From NCBI GenBank assembly GCA_041481445.1, contig JBGPBV010000024.1, positions 1 to 60,665 on the forward strand: DNA of 60,665 bases, read 5' to 3'. Position numbers and translations under genes: made by a program. How positions within the stretch are numbered: the stretch's first letter is position 1; each line of letters opens with the position of its first letter. The stretch is from AA29 sp041481445 (GTDB lineage Bacteria > Acidobacteriota > Vicinamibacteria > Fen-336). This document shows positions 1 to 8,271 of the stretch, one piece after another. The notes beneath the pieces are model-generated. The model had not been told where the DNA came from, made no database searches, and saw only the letters and a list, made by a program, of their open reading frames with translations.

Positions 1-1044
1 GCCATGGCGGCGGCCGGCGGCATGGCCAACAGCGGCGTGGCGAGCGCGACCTACACGATCCAGCCACCGGTGGCCACGCCCGTCCTGAGCCCGGGGACGG
101 GAACCAACGTAACGTCGGTGACGGTGACGATCACGGACGGGACCTCGGGTGCCAGCATCTACTACACGACCGACGGCAGCACGCCCACGACGTCTTCGAC
201 GCTGTACACGGGTCCCTTCGCGGTGACACAGACGCGGACGGTCCGGGCCATGGCGGCGGCCAGCGGCATGGCCAACAGCGCCGAGGCCAGCGCGACGTAC
301 ACGATCCAGCAGCCGGTGGCCACCCCCGTCCTGAGTCCGGGGACGGGGACCTACATCGCGTCGGTCGTGGTGACCATCACCGACGGGACCTCCGGCGCCA
401 GCATCTACTACACGACCGACGGCAGCGCGCCCACGACCTCGTCGACCCTGTACACGGCGCCCTTGGCGGTCACCCAGACGCGGACGGTGCGGGCCATTGT
501 GGTGGCCAGCGGCATGGCCCCGAGCGCCGAGGCCAGCGCGACCTACACGATCAAGGTGGCCACGCCTACGCTCGGCCTGGCCGGCGGCACCTACAACACG
601 ACGCAGACCGTCACGATCAGCGACGCGACCAGCGGCGCCACCATCTACTACACGACCGACGGCAGCACGCCCACGACCTCCTCGCCGCAGTACACCGGCG
701 CGATCTCGATCGCGCAGACGACGACGCTGCGCGCGCTGGCGGCGAAGAGCGGTATGGTCAACAGCGACGTGGCCTCCGCCACCTACACCCTGCAGGCGGC
801 GACGCCGACCTTCAACCCGCCCGGCGGGACCTACGCTCTGCCCGTGCTCGTGAGCATCCAGGACGCGACCCCGGGGGTGACGATCTACTACACCACCAAC
901 GGGAGCACGCCGACGATGTCTTCGACGCAGTACAACGGCGGCACGATCCTGATCGTCCCGACGACGACGCTGAGGGCGATCGCGGTCCGTGCCGGCTGGT
1001 CGCAGAGCGCCGTCGGCAGCGCGACCTACACCTTCGGGCTCTAG
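1..1044 (+). CDS. Secreted tandem-repeat protein, chitobiase/beta-hexosaminidase C-terminal-like repeats (5' end outside window)
   Basis: The frame is open from the first base, so only the C-terminal 347 codons are seen and the start lies outside the window. Visible are four tandem units of about 80 residues. Each has a core like TIYYTTDGSTPTTSS followed by an RALA or RAMA strand and ends in SATYT. This matches the CHB_HEX_C-type immunoglobulin-like domain found as a spacer or carbohydrate-associated module in secreted bacterial enzymes. No catalytic domain is visible and any would lie upstream. The last unit is the most diverged and ends the protein. The gene converges on the next gene with a 6-base gap. 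Family assignment is fairly sure; the job of the whole protein is unknown. Confidence 0.75.
   Translation, partial: AMAAAGGMANSGVASATYTIQPPVATPVLSPGTGTNVTSVTVTITDGTSGASIYYTTDGSTPTTSSTLYTGPFAVTQTRTVRAMAAASGMANSAEASATYTIQQPVATPVLSPGTGTYIASVVVTITDGTSGASIYYTTDGSAPTTSSTLYTAPLAVTQTRTVRAIVVASGMAPSAEASATYTIKVATPTLGLAGGTYNTTQTVTISDATSGATIYYTTDGSTPTTSSPQYTGAISIAQTTTLRALAAKSGMVNSDVASATYTLQAATPTFNPPGGTYALPVLVSIQDATPGVTIYYTTNGSTPTMSSTQYNGGTILIVPTTTLRAIAVRAGWSQSAVGSATYTFGL
70..1041 (+). repeat. Four tandem ~240–246 bp coding repeats
   Basis: Units begin at about 70, 316, 556 and 796. Units 1 and 2 are nearly identical at DNA level, for example ctgagcccggggacggg against ctgagtccggggacggg, which suggests recent duplication. 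Units 3 and 4 are more diverged. The repeat encodes the chitobiase-C-like domains and is not an array of non-coding repeats. Confidence 0.8.
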
Positions 1045-1050
1045 GACGGT

Positions 1051-4000
1051 CTAGGGCACGGCGGTGTCCATGTCCTGCTGGATCTCGGCCTGGCTCAGGG
1101 CCCGGTTGTAGATCCGGAGGTCGTCGAGCTTGCCCTGGAAGTGCTCGCCGTAGACGGCGTTGCCTCCGATCCAGAGGGGGCTGGCGTCGACCTGGTAGGC
1201 GCCGGTGGCGGCCAGCGACGCGGCCAGCGCGCCGTTGAGGTAGAAGCGCAGCATGGTGCCGTCGTAGGTGCCGGCCACGTGCGTCCAGGTATTCACGGGA
1301 AGCACCGAGGGTCCCACGACGAAGGGACAGCAGGTGCCGCCAATGGTGCCGCCGCTCGTGGGCTGGCTTCCGGAGCCGGGGCCTCCGCCAGAAGCGCTGA
1401 GGTAATAGGCGTCCACCTCCTTCTGCATGATGGTGCGCCATCCGGCCAGCGGGAGCGTGGGGTAGACCCAGGCCTCGAAGGTGGCGGCGGCGGTGAGGTC
1501 GAGCGAGGCCGAGTCGTTGACGCGCACGCGGTCGTCGACGCCGTCGAACTGGAGGGCGCCGCCGTCGTGGCCGGTGGCCCAGGTGGGTCCGTTCACGAGG
1601 GTTCCCGTGTTGGCGTTCGCGGAGGCGTCCCTGGCCGTGGTGCCCGTGGCATCGTTGAAGCCCCAGGCGGCGACGAGGCCGCTCTGGCCGAAGGTGGCGG
1701 TGACCGATGCCGCCGCGCTCATCGTGACCTGGCAGGCCCCGCTTCCGGAGCAGGCGCCGCTCCAACCGAGGAAGGTCGAGCCGGCGGCGGCGGCCGGGGT
1801 GAGGGTGACCACGGTGCCGGTCGGGTATTTCTGCGTGCAGTCCGGACCGCAGATGATACCCGGCGGACACGAGGCGACCGCGCCGCTGCCGACGGTCACG
1901 ACCGTGAGCTTGGGCTTGGCGAGGCTGAAGGTGGCGGTGACGGACCTGGCTCCGCTCATCGTGAGCTGGCAGGAGCCGGTCCCGGAGCAGGCGCCGCTCC
2001 AGCCCGCGAACGTCGATCCATCCCGCGGGGCGACGGTGAGGGAGACCGGAGTGCCCGCGAGGTAGCTCGCCCCGCAGACGATCCCGCAGTCGATGCCGAT
2101 CGGCGCGGAGGTCACCTTGCCGTTCCCGGTGCCGGCCTTGGTCACGCTGAGGGCGTAGGTCAGGGGCGCGACGCCGAAGGCGGCGGTGACCGACGTCGCC
2201 GCCGTCATCGTGACCTGGCAGGCGCCGGTCCCGGAGCAGGCGCCGCTCCAGCCGGAGAAGCTCGATCCGGGCGCGGGGGCGGCGGTGAGGGTCACCATCG
2301 TGCCCGCGGAATAGGGAGCATTGCAGGCGGCTCCGCAGTCGATCCCCGTGGGCAAGGAGGTGACCGTACCCTGGCCCGCGCCCGTCTTGCCGACGGTCAG
2401 CGTGTAATTGACGGCGTCGAGCGTGAACGCGGCCGTGACCGAGGTCGGGGCGTTGATCGTCAGGAGGCAAGAGCCGGTGCCGGAGCAGGCGCCGCCCCAG
2501 CCCGCGAAGGTGGAGCCGGTGGCCGCGGCTGCGCTCAGGGTCACGACCGTACCCGGGGTGAATGTCGTTCCGCAGATGGACCCGCAGGTGATGCCGGCCG
2601 GAGACGAGCTCACGGTGCCGCTGCCCGTGCCCGTCCGTGTGACGGTGAGCGCGGCGTCGAAGTTCGGCGTCCCCGCGTCGAATCGGGCCCGCGCCGGGAG
2701 CGTCGCGAGCTTGGTCGCGCCGAGCGGGTTCACCCAGGGCCAGGGGTTGCTGCCGAAGAAGGCAGGCTTGCCCGCCAGGTAGAGCGAGTCGGGCACGGTC
2801 GGGATCGGGTTCGGGGTCGTTCCCGCCCCCGTCCCGCCGATGCCGTGCCAGCGCACGGTGTTGGTGAAGTAGTCGTAGTTGGCGTCGCGCAGCGTCCGGG
2901 CCTGCACGAGCGCGTCCTGGGTGGTGAACCAGTTGGACCCGTCGTACCCGAGTTGCCACATGGGCGTGTAGCCGATGTCGGGTCCGAAGGGCCCACCCAG
3001 CCACTCGTATCGGAAGACGGCGCCCTGAACGAGCGGGCTGAACGGGTTGGGGTACTGCAAGTAGCCGTTCGGGTAGCCGATCACGTTGGCCACGAAGCTG
3101 TGCCACCACTGGTTGACGGTGAGCCCGATGCCGCGGCGGTTCTGCGCGTCCGTGAGCGGCGTCTGCACGCCGGGCAGGGAGCGCCGGAGCGTCGTGAAGT
3201 GGTTCCGGAAGACGGTCATGTAGATCTGGCTGCCCCAGTACGAGTCGCTGTCGTAGTTGAAGGCCTGGTTGCCCTCGAACAGCTCGTAGTGGGAGCCGGC
3301 CATGTGCGAGGCGTTCATGCCCACCTCCACGATGGTGGGATATCCGCTGCCGTAGCCGTCCTCCATGTAGTTGTATCCGACGACGTTGCCGCCCCCGGAA
3401 GACCGCATCGACATCACCTTGTTGAAGTTCCAGGAGATGTTGTTCTCGATCAGGTTGTCGGCGGCGTAGGTGTCGACGACGATCCCGTAACCGTCGCCGC
3501 CCGGATTGGGATTCACGGTGCTGTGCAGATAGGAGTCGCGGAGCTCACAGCGAAAGGCGCCGTCGAAAGCGAAGCTCGCCCCCTGGCTGGCGTCGCTCTC
3601 GATGTTCCGGGCCCAGCAGTAGGCGGTGGCGAAGATGCGGATGTTGCCACCGCCGTCGGCACCTTCGCCGTGGGAGACGTAGAGGTCCTCGATGCCGCTC
3701 CACTTCACCGCCGGCACCACCGTGGTCCCGTTGGATATCCGGACGAGGTGCGCGGCGTGCGAGGTCCGGAAGCTGATGTGGAACGGGGTCGTGAAGGTGA
3801 CGGCGTTGCCGCTGACCGTCGCGATCTCCATCGCCTGCCCGACCGGCCGCGATTGGGCCTGAGGCCCCTGCCGCCCCTCGCCCCATCCCTGGTAGTCCCC
3901 GTTCTGCTGCGTGGGGTTGAAGTAGATCACGGAGGAGTCGTAGGTCTCGTCGACGTGGACGATCTCGCCCACGGAGAGGCCGGGATTGCTCGCGAGGGTG

Positions 4001-4470
4001 ACGCTGCTCGTCCCCTTCAGGGCGTCGCTGGCGAAGGCCGCGGGCTGGGTCCACTTGTACCAGCGCTGGCCGATGATGATGACGGGGAAGCTCGTCCCCG
4101 CCGTCTTCACGAGCTTCGTGCGGCTCGGGCCCGAGCCCCGCAGGGTCACGTTCGAGCGCCGGATCTCCAGCCCCGAGCCGGAGATCCTGAACGTCCCGAT
4201 GCCGAGCTTCACCACCTGGTTGGCCGGACAGTTGTCCAGCGCATTCTGGATGGCGGCGGTGTCGTCGCCGCCGCTCGGGTTGATCGTCGTGTAGACGGTG
4301 GTGCGGAACGGGATGCCGCCCACGGCATTGAGGCCCGGGTTCCACGTGGTGAGACGGTCGGGCGGGATGATGTCGGCGCCGGCCGGCCGCGCGGACCCGA
4401 GCAGGCCGAGCACGATCGCGATCCGGACGAAGGACGGACGACATGCGCCGGCGGAGGGATGGCCGGACAT
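1051..4470 (-). CDS. Large secreted protein: pectate-lyase-like beta-helix, four Cys-rich InlB-like repeats, LamG domain
   Basis: The 1,139-residue protein has an N-terminal signal peptide (hydrophobic IVLGLLG stretch, cleavage near ARPAGA). Residues about 30–600 resemble the pectate-lyase superfamily: a GGDDTAAIQNAL opening, then repeated strands with many Asn and Gly. Residues about 606–928 hold four copies of a divergent InlB-B-type repeat, each with a GWSGACSGTG core and four cysteines that could form disulfides. Residues about 930–1,135 are a LamG/concanavalin-like jellyroll (VAAWGFND, LDDLRIYNRALS). ATG follows an AAGGAG site by 7 bases. The beta-helix part is paralogous to the protein at 6461. 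It sits in a polysaccharide cluster, so glycan binding or cleavage at the cell surface is inferred; no catalytic residues could be assigned. Confidence 0.75.
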   Translation of the reverse strand: MSGHPSAGACRPSFVRIAIVLGLLGSARPAGADIIPPDRLTTWNPGLNAVGGIPFRTTVYTTINPSGGDDTAAIQNALDNCPANQVVKLGIGTFRISGSGLEIRRSNVTLRGSGPSRTKLVKTAGTSFPVIIIGQRWYKWTQPAAFASDALKGTSSVTLASNPGLSVGEIVHVDETYDSSVIYFNPTQQNGDYQGWGEGRQGPQAQSRPVGQAMEIATVSGNAVTFTTPFHISFRTSHAAHLVRISNGTTVVPAVKWSGIEDLYVSHGEGADGGGNIRIFATAYCWARNIESDASQGASFAFDGAFRCELRDSYLHSTVNPNPGGDGYGIVVDTYAADNLIENNISWNFNKVMSMRSSGGGNVVGYNYMEDGYGSGYPTIVEVGMNASHMAGSHYELFEGNQAFNYDSDSYWGSQIYMTVFRNHFTTLRRSLPGVQTPLTDAQNRRGIGLTVNQWWHSFVANVIGYPNGYLQYPNPFSPLVQGAVFRYEWLGGPFGPDIGYTPMWQLGYDGSNWFTTQDALVQARTLRDANYDYFTNTVRWHGIGGTGAGTTPNPIPTVPDSLYLAGKPAFFGSNPWPWVNPLGATKLATLPARARFDAGTPNFDAALTVTRTGTGSGTVSSSPAGITCGSICGTTFTPGTVVTLSAAAATGSTFAGWGGACSGTGSCLLTINAPTSVTAAFTLDAVNYTLTVGKTGAGQGTVTSLPTGIDCGAACNAPYSAGTMVTLTAAPAPGSSFSGWSGACSGTGACQVTMTAATSVTAAFGVAPLTYALSVTKAGTGNGKVTSAPIGIDCGIVCGASYLAGTPVSLTVAPRDGSTFAGWSGACSGTGSCQLTMSGARSVTATFSLAKPKLTVVTVGSGAVASCPPGIICGPDCTQKYPTGTVVTLTPAAAAGSTFLGWSGACSGSGACQVTMSAAASVTATFGQSGLVAAWGFNDATGTTARDASANANTGTLVNGPTWATGHDGGALQFDGVDDRVRVNDSASLDLTAAATFEAWVYPTLPLAGWRTIMQKEVDAYYLSASGGGPGSGSQPTSGGTIGGTCCPFVVGPSVLPVNTWTHVAGTYDGTMLRFYLNGALAASLAATGAYQVDASPLWIGGNAVYGEHFQGKLDDLRIYNRALSQAEIQQDMDTAVP
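1686..2652 (-). repeat. Four tandem coding repeats (InlB-like, four cysteines each)
   Basis: Four units of about 240 bp encode roughly 80-residue domains. Each carries a CG..C pair in its first half and an ACSGTG(S/A)C pair in its second half. Spacing and cysteine positions are conserved in all four, so the disulfide pattern is probably under selection. Confidence 0.7.
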
Positions 4471-4614
4471 GGTTGGTCTCCTTGCCTCTCGGGAAGCCGG
4501 TCGGGGCTTCCGCGGTGGACCGAAGATAGGTGGTGGGAGGGCCCGGGGATATGGGTGAGAAGACTTAGGGTGGGCCCGATCACACTCCGCGCCGCGAGCC
4601 GAGGTGGCAGAGGT

Positions 4615-6366
4615 CTAGGACGCCCTGGAGTCTCCGAAGACCCGCTCGCAGGTGCGCGGGCGCGACGCGCCCGCGAGCTGGTCGAGGACGACGCGGGCGA
4701 AAACGGGCAGCGTCCAGAGCGGTTCCAGGAGGTAGCGGCGCCACAACCGCCGGGGCTCCTCCCGGAGGCGGTGGACCCATTCGAGGCCGCAGCGGGAAAT
4801 CCAGAAGGGCGCCCGCGAGGTCTCCCCCACGTAGAACGAGAGCGCGGATCCCGCGCCGATTCCGAGCGCGGGGCGGTACTCGTCTTCGAAGCGGGACAGC
4901 ATCACCTGCTTGAGCGCGGGCAGGCACACGACGATCAGCCGGGCCCCTCCGTCGCGCGCTCGGCGCAGCACGGCCGCGGCATGGGCAGGGTTGCCCTCGA
5001 GGTCGAAGCGCGAAGGATCGCAGCCCGTGATCCGGATCGTCGGATGCTCTCGCTGGAGTCTCCGCGTGGCCGCCCGACAGGCCTCCGGGGTGGCGCCCAC
5101 GAAGAAGACGGGCAGGCCCTCGCGCGCGCACCGGGCCATCAGCGGCTCGAACAGATCGCTGCCGCTGACCTTGTGGCGCAGGGGCAGGCGCAGGAGGCGG
5201 GAGAGGAGGACGAGCGGCATCCCGTCGGCGAGGGACAGGAAGCAGCGGCGGTACGCGGCCGCGAATTCCGGATCGCGCCTCGAGATCGAGATGTGGTCGA
5301 CGTTGGGCGTCAGGACGAAGCCGCCCGCGCCGCTCTTCGCCCGCGCCGCGATGATGTCCAGGGCCTCCGGGAGGGAGACGCAATGGGCGGGCACTTCGCC
5401 GAAGTCCACGATGGGGACCTTGCGGCTCCTGGCCTCCTCCACCCGCGCCCGGTCCCGCCAGGAGTCGTCGAGCGCCCGGGTGGCGGCGCGCTTGCCGCGC
5501 AGGAGGGCGGCGCGCTGGTAGCGGCGCAGGAAGCCGCGGAAGGCGACGTCGTCGTAGCGCGGGGCGTGGTCGATGGCGGCCTTGACGTAGCCCCACATCA
5601 TGGCCGCGCCTCCGATGACGTAGGGCGGCCTGGCCATCCGCCGGACCGCGGAGGCCAGCATGTAGGCCGGCTCGGTTCCCATGAAGAACTGCCCGAACCC
5701 GTGGCGCATGCGTCCGGTGAGGATCCCCTTCTGGCTGGAGCCCATCGGCCGGAGGTGGGTGAACCGGATCTCGGGGTCGTCCCACGATCGCGCCTTCCAC
5801 CCGAGCATGCGGCAGCGGTGGTTGTCGATACCGTCCCACATCACCTGGCGGACGAACCCGCCGATCTGCCGAAAGCACTCGACCCGGTACAGCTTGGTCA
5901 TGCCGGCCGAGGTCTCGTCGCCAGTGCCTTCGCTGATCGGGCGGCCCGTCGTGGGGTGCGGGTAGTAGGGCTTGCCGGAGCAGGTCCCCAGGCGCGCGTC
6001 CGCCTCCATGCGTCCGACGAGGATCTCGAAGTAGCGGTCGGGCAGCTCGAGGTCGAGGTCGATCTTGCACAGGTAATCGAACTCGTCGAGGTCCACGGTG
6101 GCGAGGCCGGCGTAGAAGGCCTCGATCACTCCCGGACCCACGGCGCGGACGCCGCGGTCCTCGCGGCGCACGACCCGGAGGCTCGGGAGCCTCGTCCGGT
6201 ACTGCTCGAGGATCTGCGGCGTCTGGTCGGTGGAGCCGTCGTCCACGGCGACGATCAGGAGGGGGGGGAGGGTCTGGCGCCCGAGGGAATCGAGCGTCCG
6301 GCGCATGTAGCGGGCCTCGTCCCGGCAGGGCGCGACGAGGACGATGCGTCGTGAGAGTGGGCTCAT
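4615..6366 (-). CDS. Fusion glycosyltransferase: GT2 domain + WecG/TagA/CpsF (GT26) domain
   Basis: Start chosen at the ATG at 6366 (MSPLSRRIVL), because the GT2 fold begins there although the frame is open further upstream; this gives 583 residues. Residues about 7–240 are a GT-A family 2 transferase with VAVDDGSTDQT and a DLDLELPD acidic motif. From about residue 318 the chain becomes a WecG/TagA/CpsF transferase: TPNVDH, LADGMPLV, GSDLFEPL, RAPFW and a basic end with EEPRRLWRRYL. That family transfers N-acetylmannosamine or its acid from UDP to a lipid-linked acceptor, which fits the wecB epimerase 3 kb away. One polypeptide could therefore add two sugars in sequence; this is inference. 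It is transcribed divergently from the beta-helix lipoprotein gene. Confidence 0.85.
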   Translation of the reverse strand: MSPLSRRIVLVAPCRDEARYMRRTLDSLGRQTLPPLLIVAVDDGSTDQTPQILEQYRTRLPSLRVVRREDRGVRAVGPGVIEAFYAGLATVDLDEFDYLCKIDLDLELPDRYFEILVGRMEADARLGTCSGKPYYPHPTTGRPISEGTGDETSAGMTKLYRVECFRQIGGFVRQVMWDGIDNHRCRMLGWKARSWDDPEIRFTHLRPMGSSQKGILTGRMRHGFGQFFMGTEPAYMLASAVRRMARPPYVIGGAAMMWGYVKAAIDHAPRYDDVAFRGFLRRYQRAALLRGKRAATRALDDSWRDRARVEEARSRKVPIVDFGEVPAHCVSLPEALDIIAARAKSGAGGFVLTPNVDHISISRRDPEFAAAYRRCFLSLADGMPLVLLSRLLRLPLRHKVSGSDLFEPLMARCAREGLPVFFVGATPEACRAATRRLQREHPTIRITGCDPSRFDLEGNPAHAAAVLRRARDGGARLIVVCLPALKQVMLSRFEDEYRPALGIGAGSALSFYVGETSRAPFWISRCGLEWVHRLREEPRRLWRRYLLEPLWTLPVFARVVLDQLAGASRPRTCERVFGDSRAS

Positions 6367-6460
6367 GGCCGGGCGTTCCCGAGACCATCTCGGCGAGATG
6401 CACGATCCGCGCCCGCGTGGCGTCGACGCGTGGAACGACTCCTGCACGCCGGTCGACGGG

Positions 6461-8269
6461 ATGCGATCGCTGGCGCCGCCTGGAGTACTGCTCGCCCTCT
6501 GCGTCGCGGCGTCCGGCTGCGGGGGCACGACGGCCACTTCCACCTCGGCCGGCACAATGTCCGGCTACCCAAAGGGGTTTACCGGCATCGTCCCCGCCGA
6601 GCGGCGCACCACCTGGAACCCCGGTCTCAACGCGGCGGGCGGGATCCCGAGGCGGACGGCCATCTGCCAAACATTGGTACCCGGCGGGGGAGACGACACC
6701 GCCGCCATCCAGGCCGCGCTCGACGTCTGTCCGGACAACCAGGTGGTGAAGCTCGGGCCGGGGGACTTCCACATCTCGGGCGAGGGTCTGTCCATCACGC
6801 GCTCGAGCATCACGCTCCGGGGCTCGGGGACGAGCACTCGGCTGGTCAAGATCGACCAGGCGACTCGCGCGTTCCCCGTCGTCATCCTCGGGAACCGCTG
6901 GTCGACGGCCAAGTTCGTCTCCTCGACCGACCTGGCCACGAACGGGATCAAGGGCTCGAGGACGGTGCGCCTGGGCGCCGTACCCAGCCCGCCGTTGACC
7001 GTGGGGGAGATCGTCTATCTCGATCAGCTCACCGATCCGGGCCTGACCCACTGGGGCGACCGATCGCCTCCGGGAGACGCGTCCCGCCGGTGGTTCACGC
7101 GGATGGACCGTCCCCTCACCCAGATGGTGGAAGTGGATTCGGTCGACGGCACCGCGGTCACCTTCACCACTCCCCTCCACATCGACTTTGCGACCGCCTT
7201 CTCGGCGCAGCTCTCCCGCTACGGAGAGGGGTGGGTACGTCCCGCCACGCGCTGGTCAGGGGTCGAGGACCTGTACCTCGAAGGGGGCAGCGGCGGCGAC
7301 GGTGGCGGAAACATCGCCCTGTTCGTGTGCGCCTATTGCTGGGTCAAGGGAGTCGAGAGCGCCCACAGCCTGGGGACGAGCGTGAACCTCGCGGGCTGCT
7401 TCCGCTGCGAGGTCCGTGACTCCTACGTCCACACCAGCGACAACCCCAATCCGGGAGGCGACGGCTATCTCCTGGGCCTGAACATGGGATCGGCGGACAA
7501 CCTCGTCGAGAACAACGTCGTGTGGAACGGCAACAAGATGATCGTGATGCGCGCGACGGGGGGCGGCAACGTCATCGCCTACAACTACCTCGACGACGGC
7601 TACGGCGCGGAATACCCGGGCCTCGTCGAGGTGGGCCTCAACGCCTCTCACATGACGACGTCGCACATGGAGCTGTTCGAGGGCAACCAGTGCTTCAACT
7701 TCGACAGCGACGACTACTGGGGCAACGCCATCGACATCACGGTCTTCCGCAACCACTTCACGGGCCGGCGCCGGAATGCGGACAACCTCGGTCTCGAGGA
7801 TGCGTACAACCGCCGCGCCGTCGGCCTCACCAAGTGGTCGCTCTGGTACACCTTCGCCGGCAACGTCCTCGGCGCGCCCGGCCAGGCCTCCATCCGGCCC
7901 CAGACCGAGCTCGTCTACGAGGCGGTGCCCGGCCTCGGCAGCCGCAGTGGATTCGACGACGACAAGTACGGGTACATGTGGAAGCTCGGCTACACCGGGG
8001 AGGACTCCGCGGCCCCGCGCGACGAGCAGGTCCTCTCCACCCTCATCCGCCACGGCAACTTCGACTACGTCACGGGCCGCGTGGCCTGGGACCCCGGCAA
8101 CCCGAACCACGACCTCCCTCCGTCGCTGTACCTCGCGAGCAAGCCCGCGTTCTTCGGCCGCCTGCCCTGGCCCTGGGTCGATCCCGCCGGCGCCCGCCCC
8201 CTGCAGACGCTGCCCGCCCGCGCGCGATTCGACGCCGGAACGCCGATGGCCTTCTCCGCCGGCTCCTGA
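6461..8269 (+). CDS. Beta-helix lipoprotein, paralog of the N-terminal part of the 1051–4470 protein
   Basis: Start chosen at the ATG at 6461, because it gives a short lipoprotein-like signal (LLALCVAASGC). An ATG at 6398 is an alternative. The 602-residue protein lacks the InlB-like and LamG domains of its paralog and is only the pectate-lyase-like helix. Shared landmarks are TTWNPGLNA, GGDDTAAIQ, NQVVKLG, TLRGSG, NPNPGGDGY, LVEVGLNASHM, LFEGNQ and the closing LPARARFDAGTP. The cysteine of the lipobox suggests membrane anchoring, though the -3 residue is Ala rather than Leu. It ends 2 bases before the next glycosyltransferase gene. A role in binding, trimming or exporting the cluster's polysaccharide is inferred. 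Confidence 0.75.
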   Translation: MRSLAPPGVLLALCVAASGCGGTTATSTSAGTMSGYPKGFTGIVPAERRTTWNPGLNAAGGIPRRTAICQTLVPGGGDDTAAIQAALDVCPDNQVVKLGPGDFHISGEGLSITRSSITLRGSGTSTRLVKIDQATRAFPVVILGNRWSTAKFVSSTDLATNGIKGSRTVRLGAVPSPPLTVGEIVYLDQLTDPGLTHWGDRSPPGDASRRWFTRMDRPLTQMVEVDSVDGTAVTFTTPLHIDFATAFSAQLSRYGEGWVRPATRWSGVEDLYLEGGSGGDGGGNIALFVCAYCWVKGVESAHSLGTSVNLAGCFRCEVRDSYVHTSDNPNPGGDGYLLGLNMGSADNLVENNVVWNGNKMIVMRATGGGNVIAYNYLDDGYGAEYPGLVEVGLNASHMTTSHMELFEGNQCFNFDSDDYWGNAIDITVFRNHFTGRRRNADNLGLEDAYNRRAVGLTKWSLWYTFAGNVLGAPGQASIRPQTELVYEAVPGLGSRSGFDDDKYGYMWKLGYTGEDSAAPRDEQVLSTLIRHGNFDYVTGRVAWDPGNPNHDLPPSLYLASKPAFFGRLPWPWVDPAGARPLQTLPARARFDAGTPMAFSAGS

Positions 8270-8271
8270 GC

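Noticed and set aside
70..1041. CRISPR-like tandem repeats
   Set aside because: The repeats are about 240 bp, in frame and encode protein domains with no spacers. No cas genes are present.
1141..6354. A 1,737-codon open frame on the plus strand, opposite the beta-helix and fusion transferase genes
   Set aside because: High GC leaves few stops, so long antisense frames arise by chance. The translation is Gly/Arg/Val-rich without motifs, and the opposite strand carries recognisable genes.
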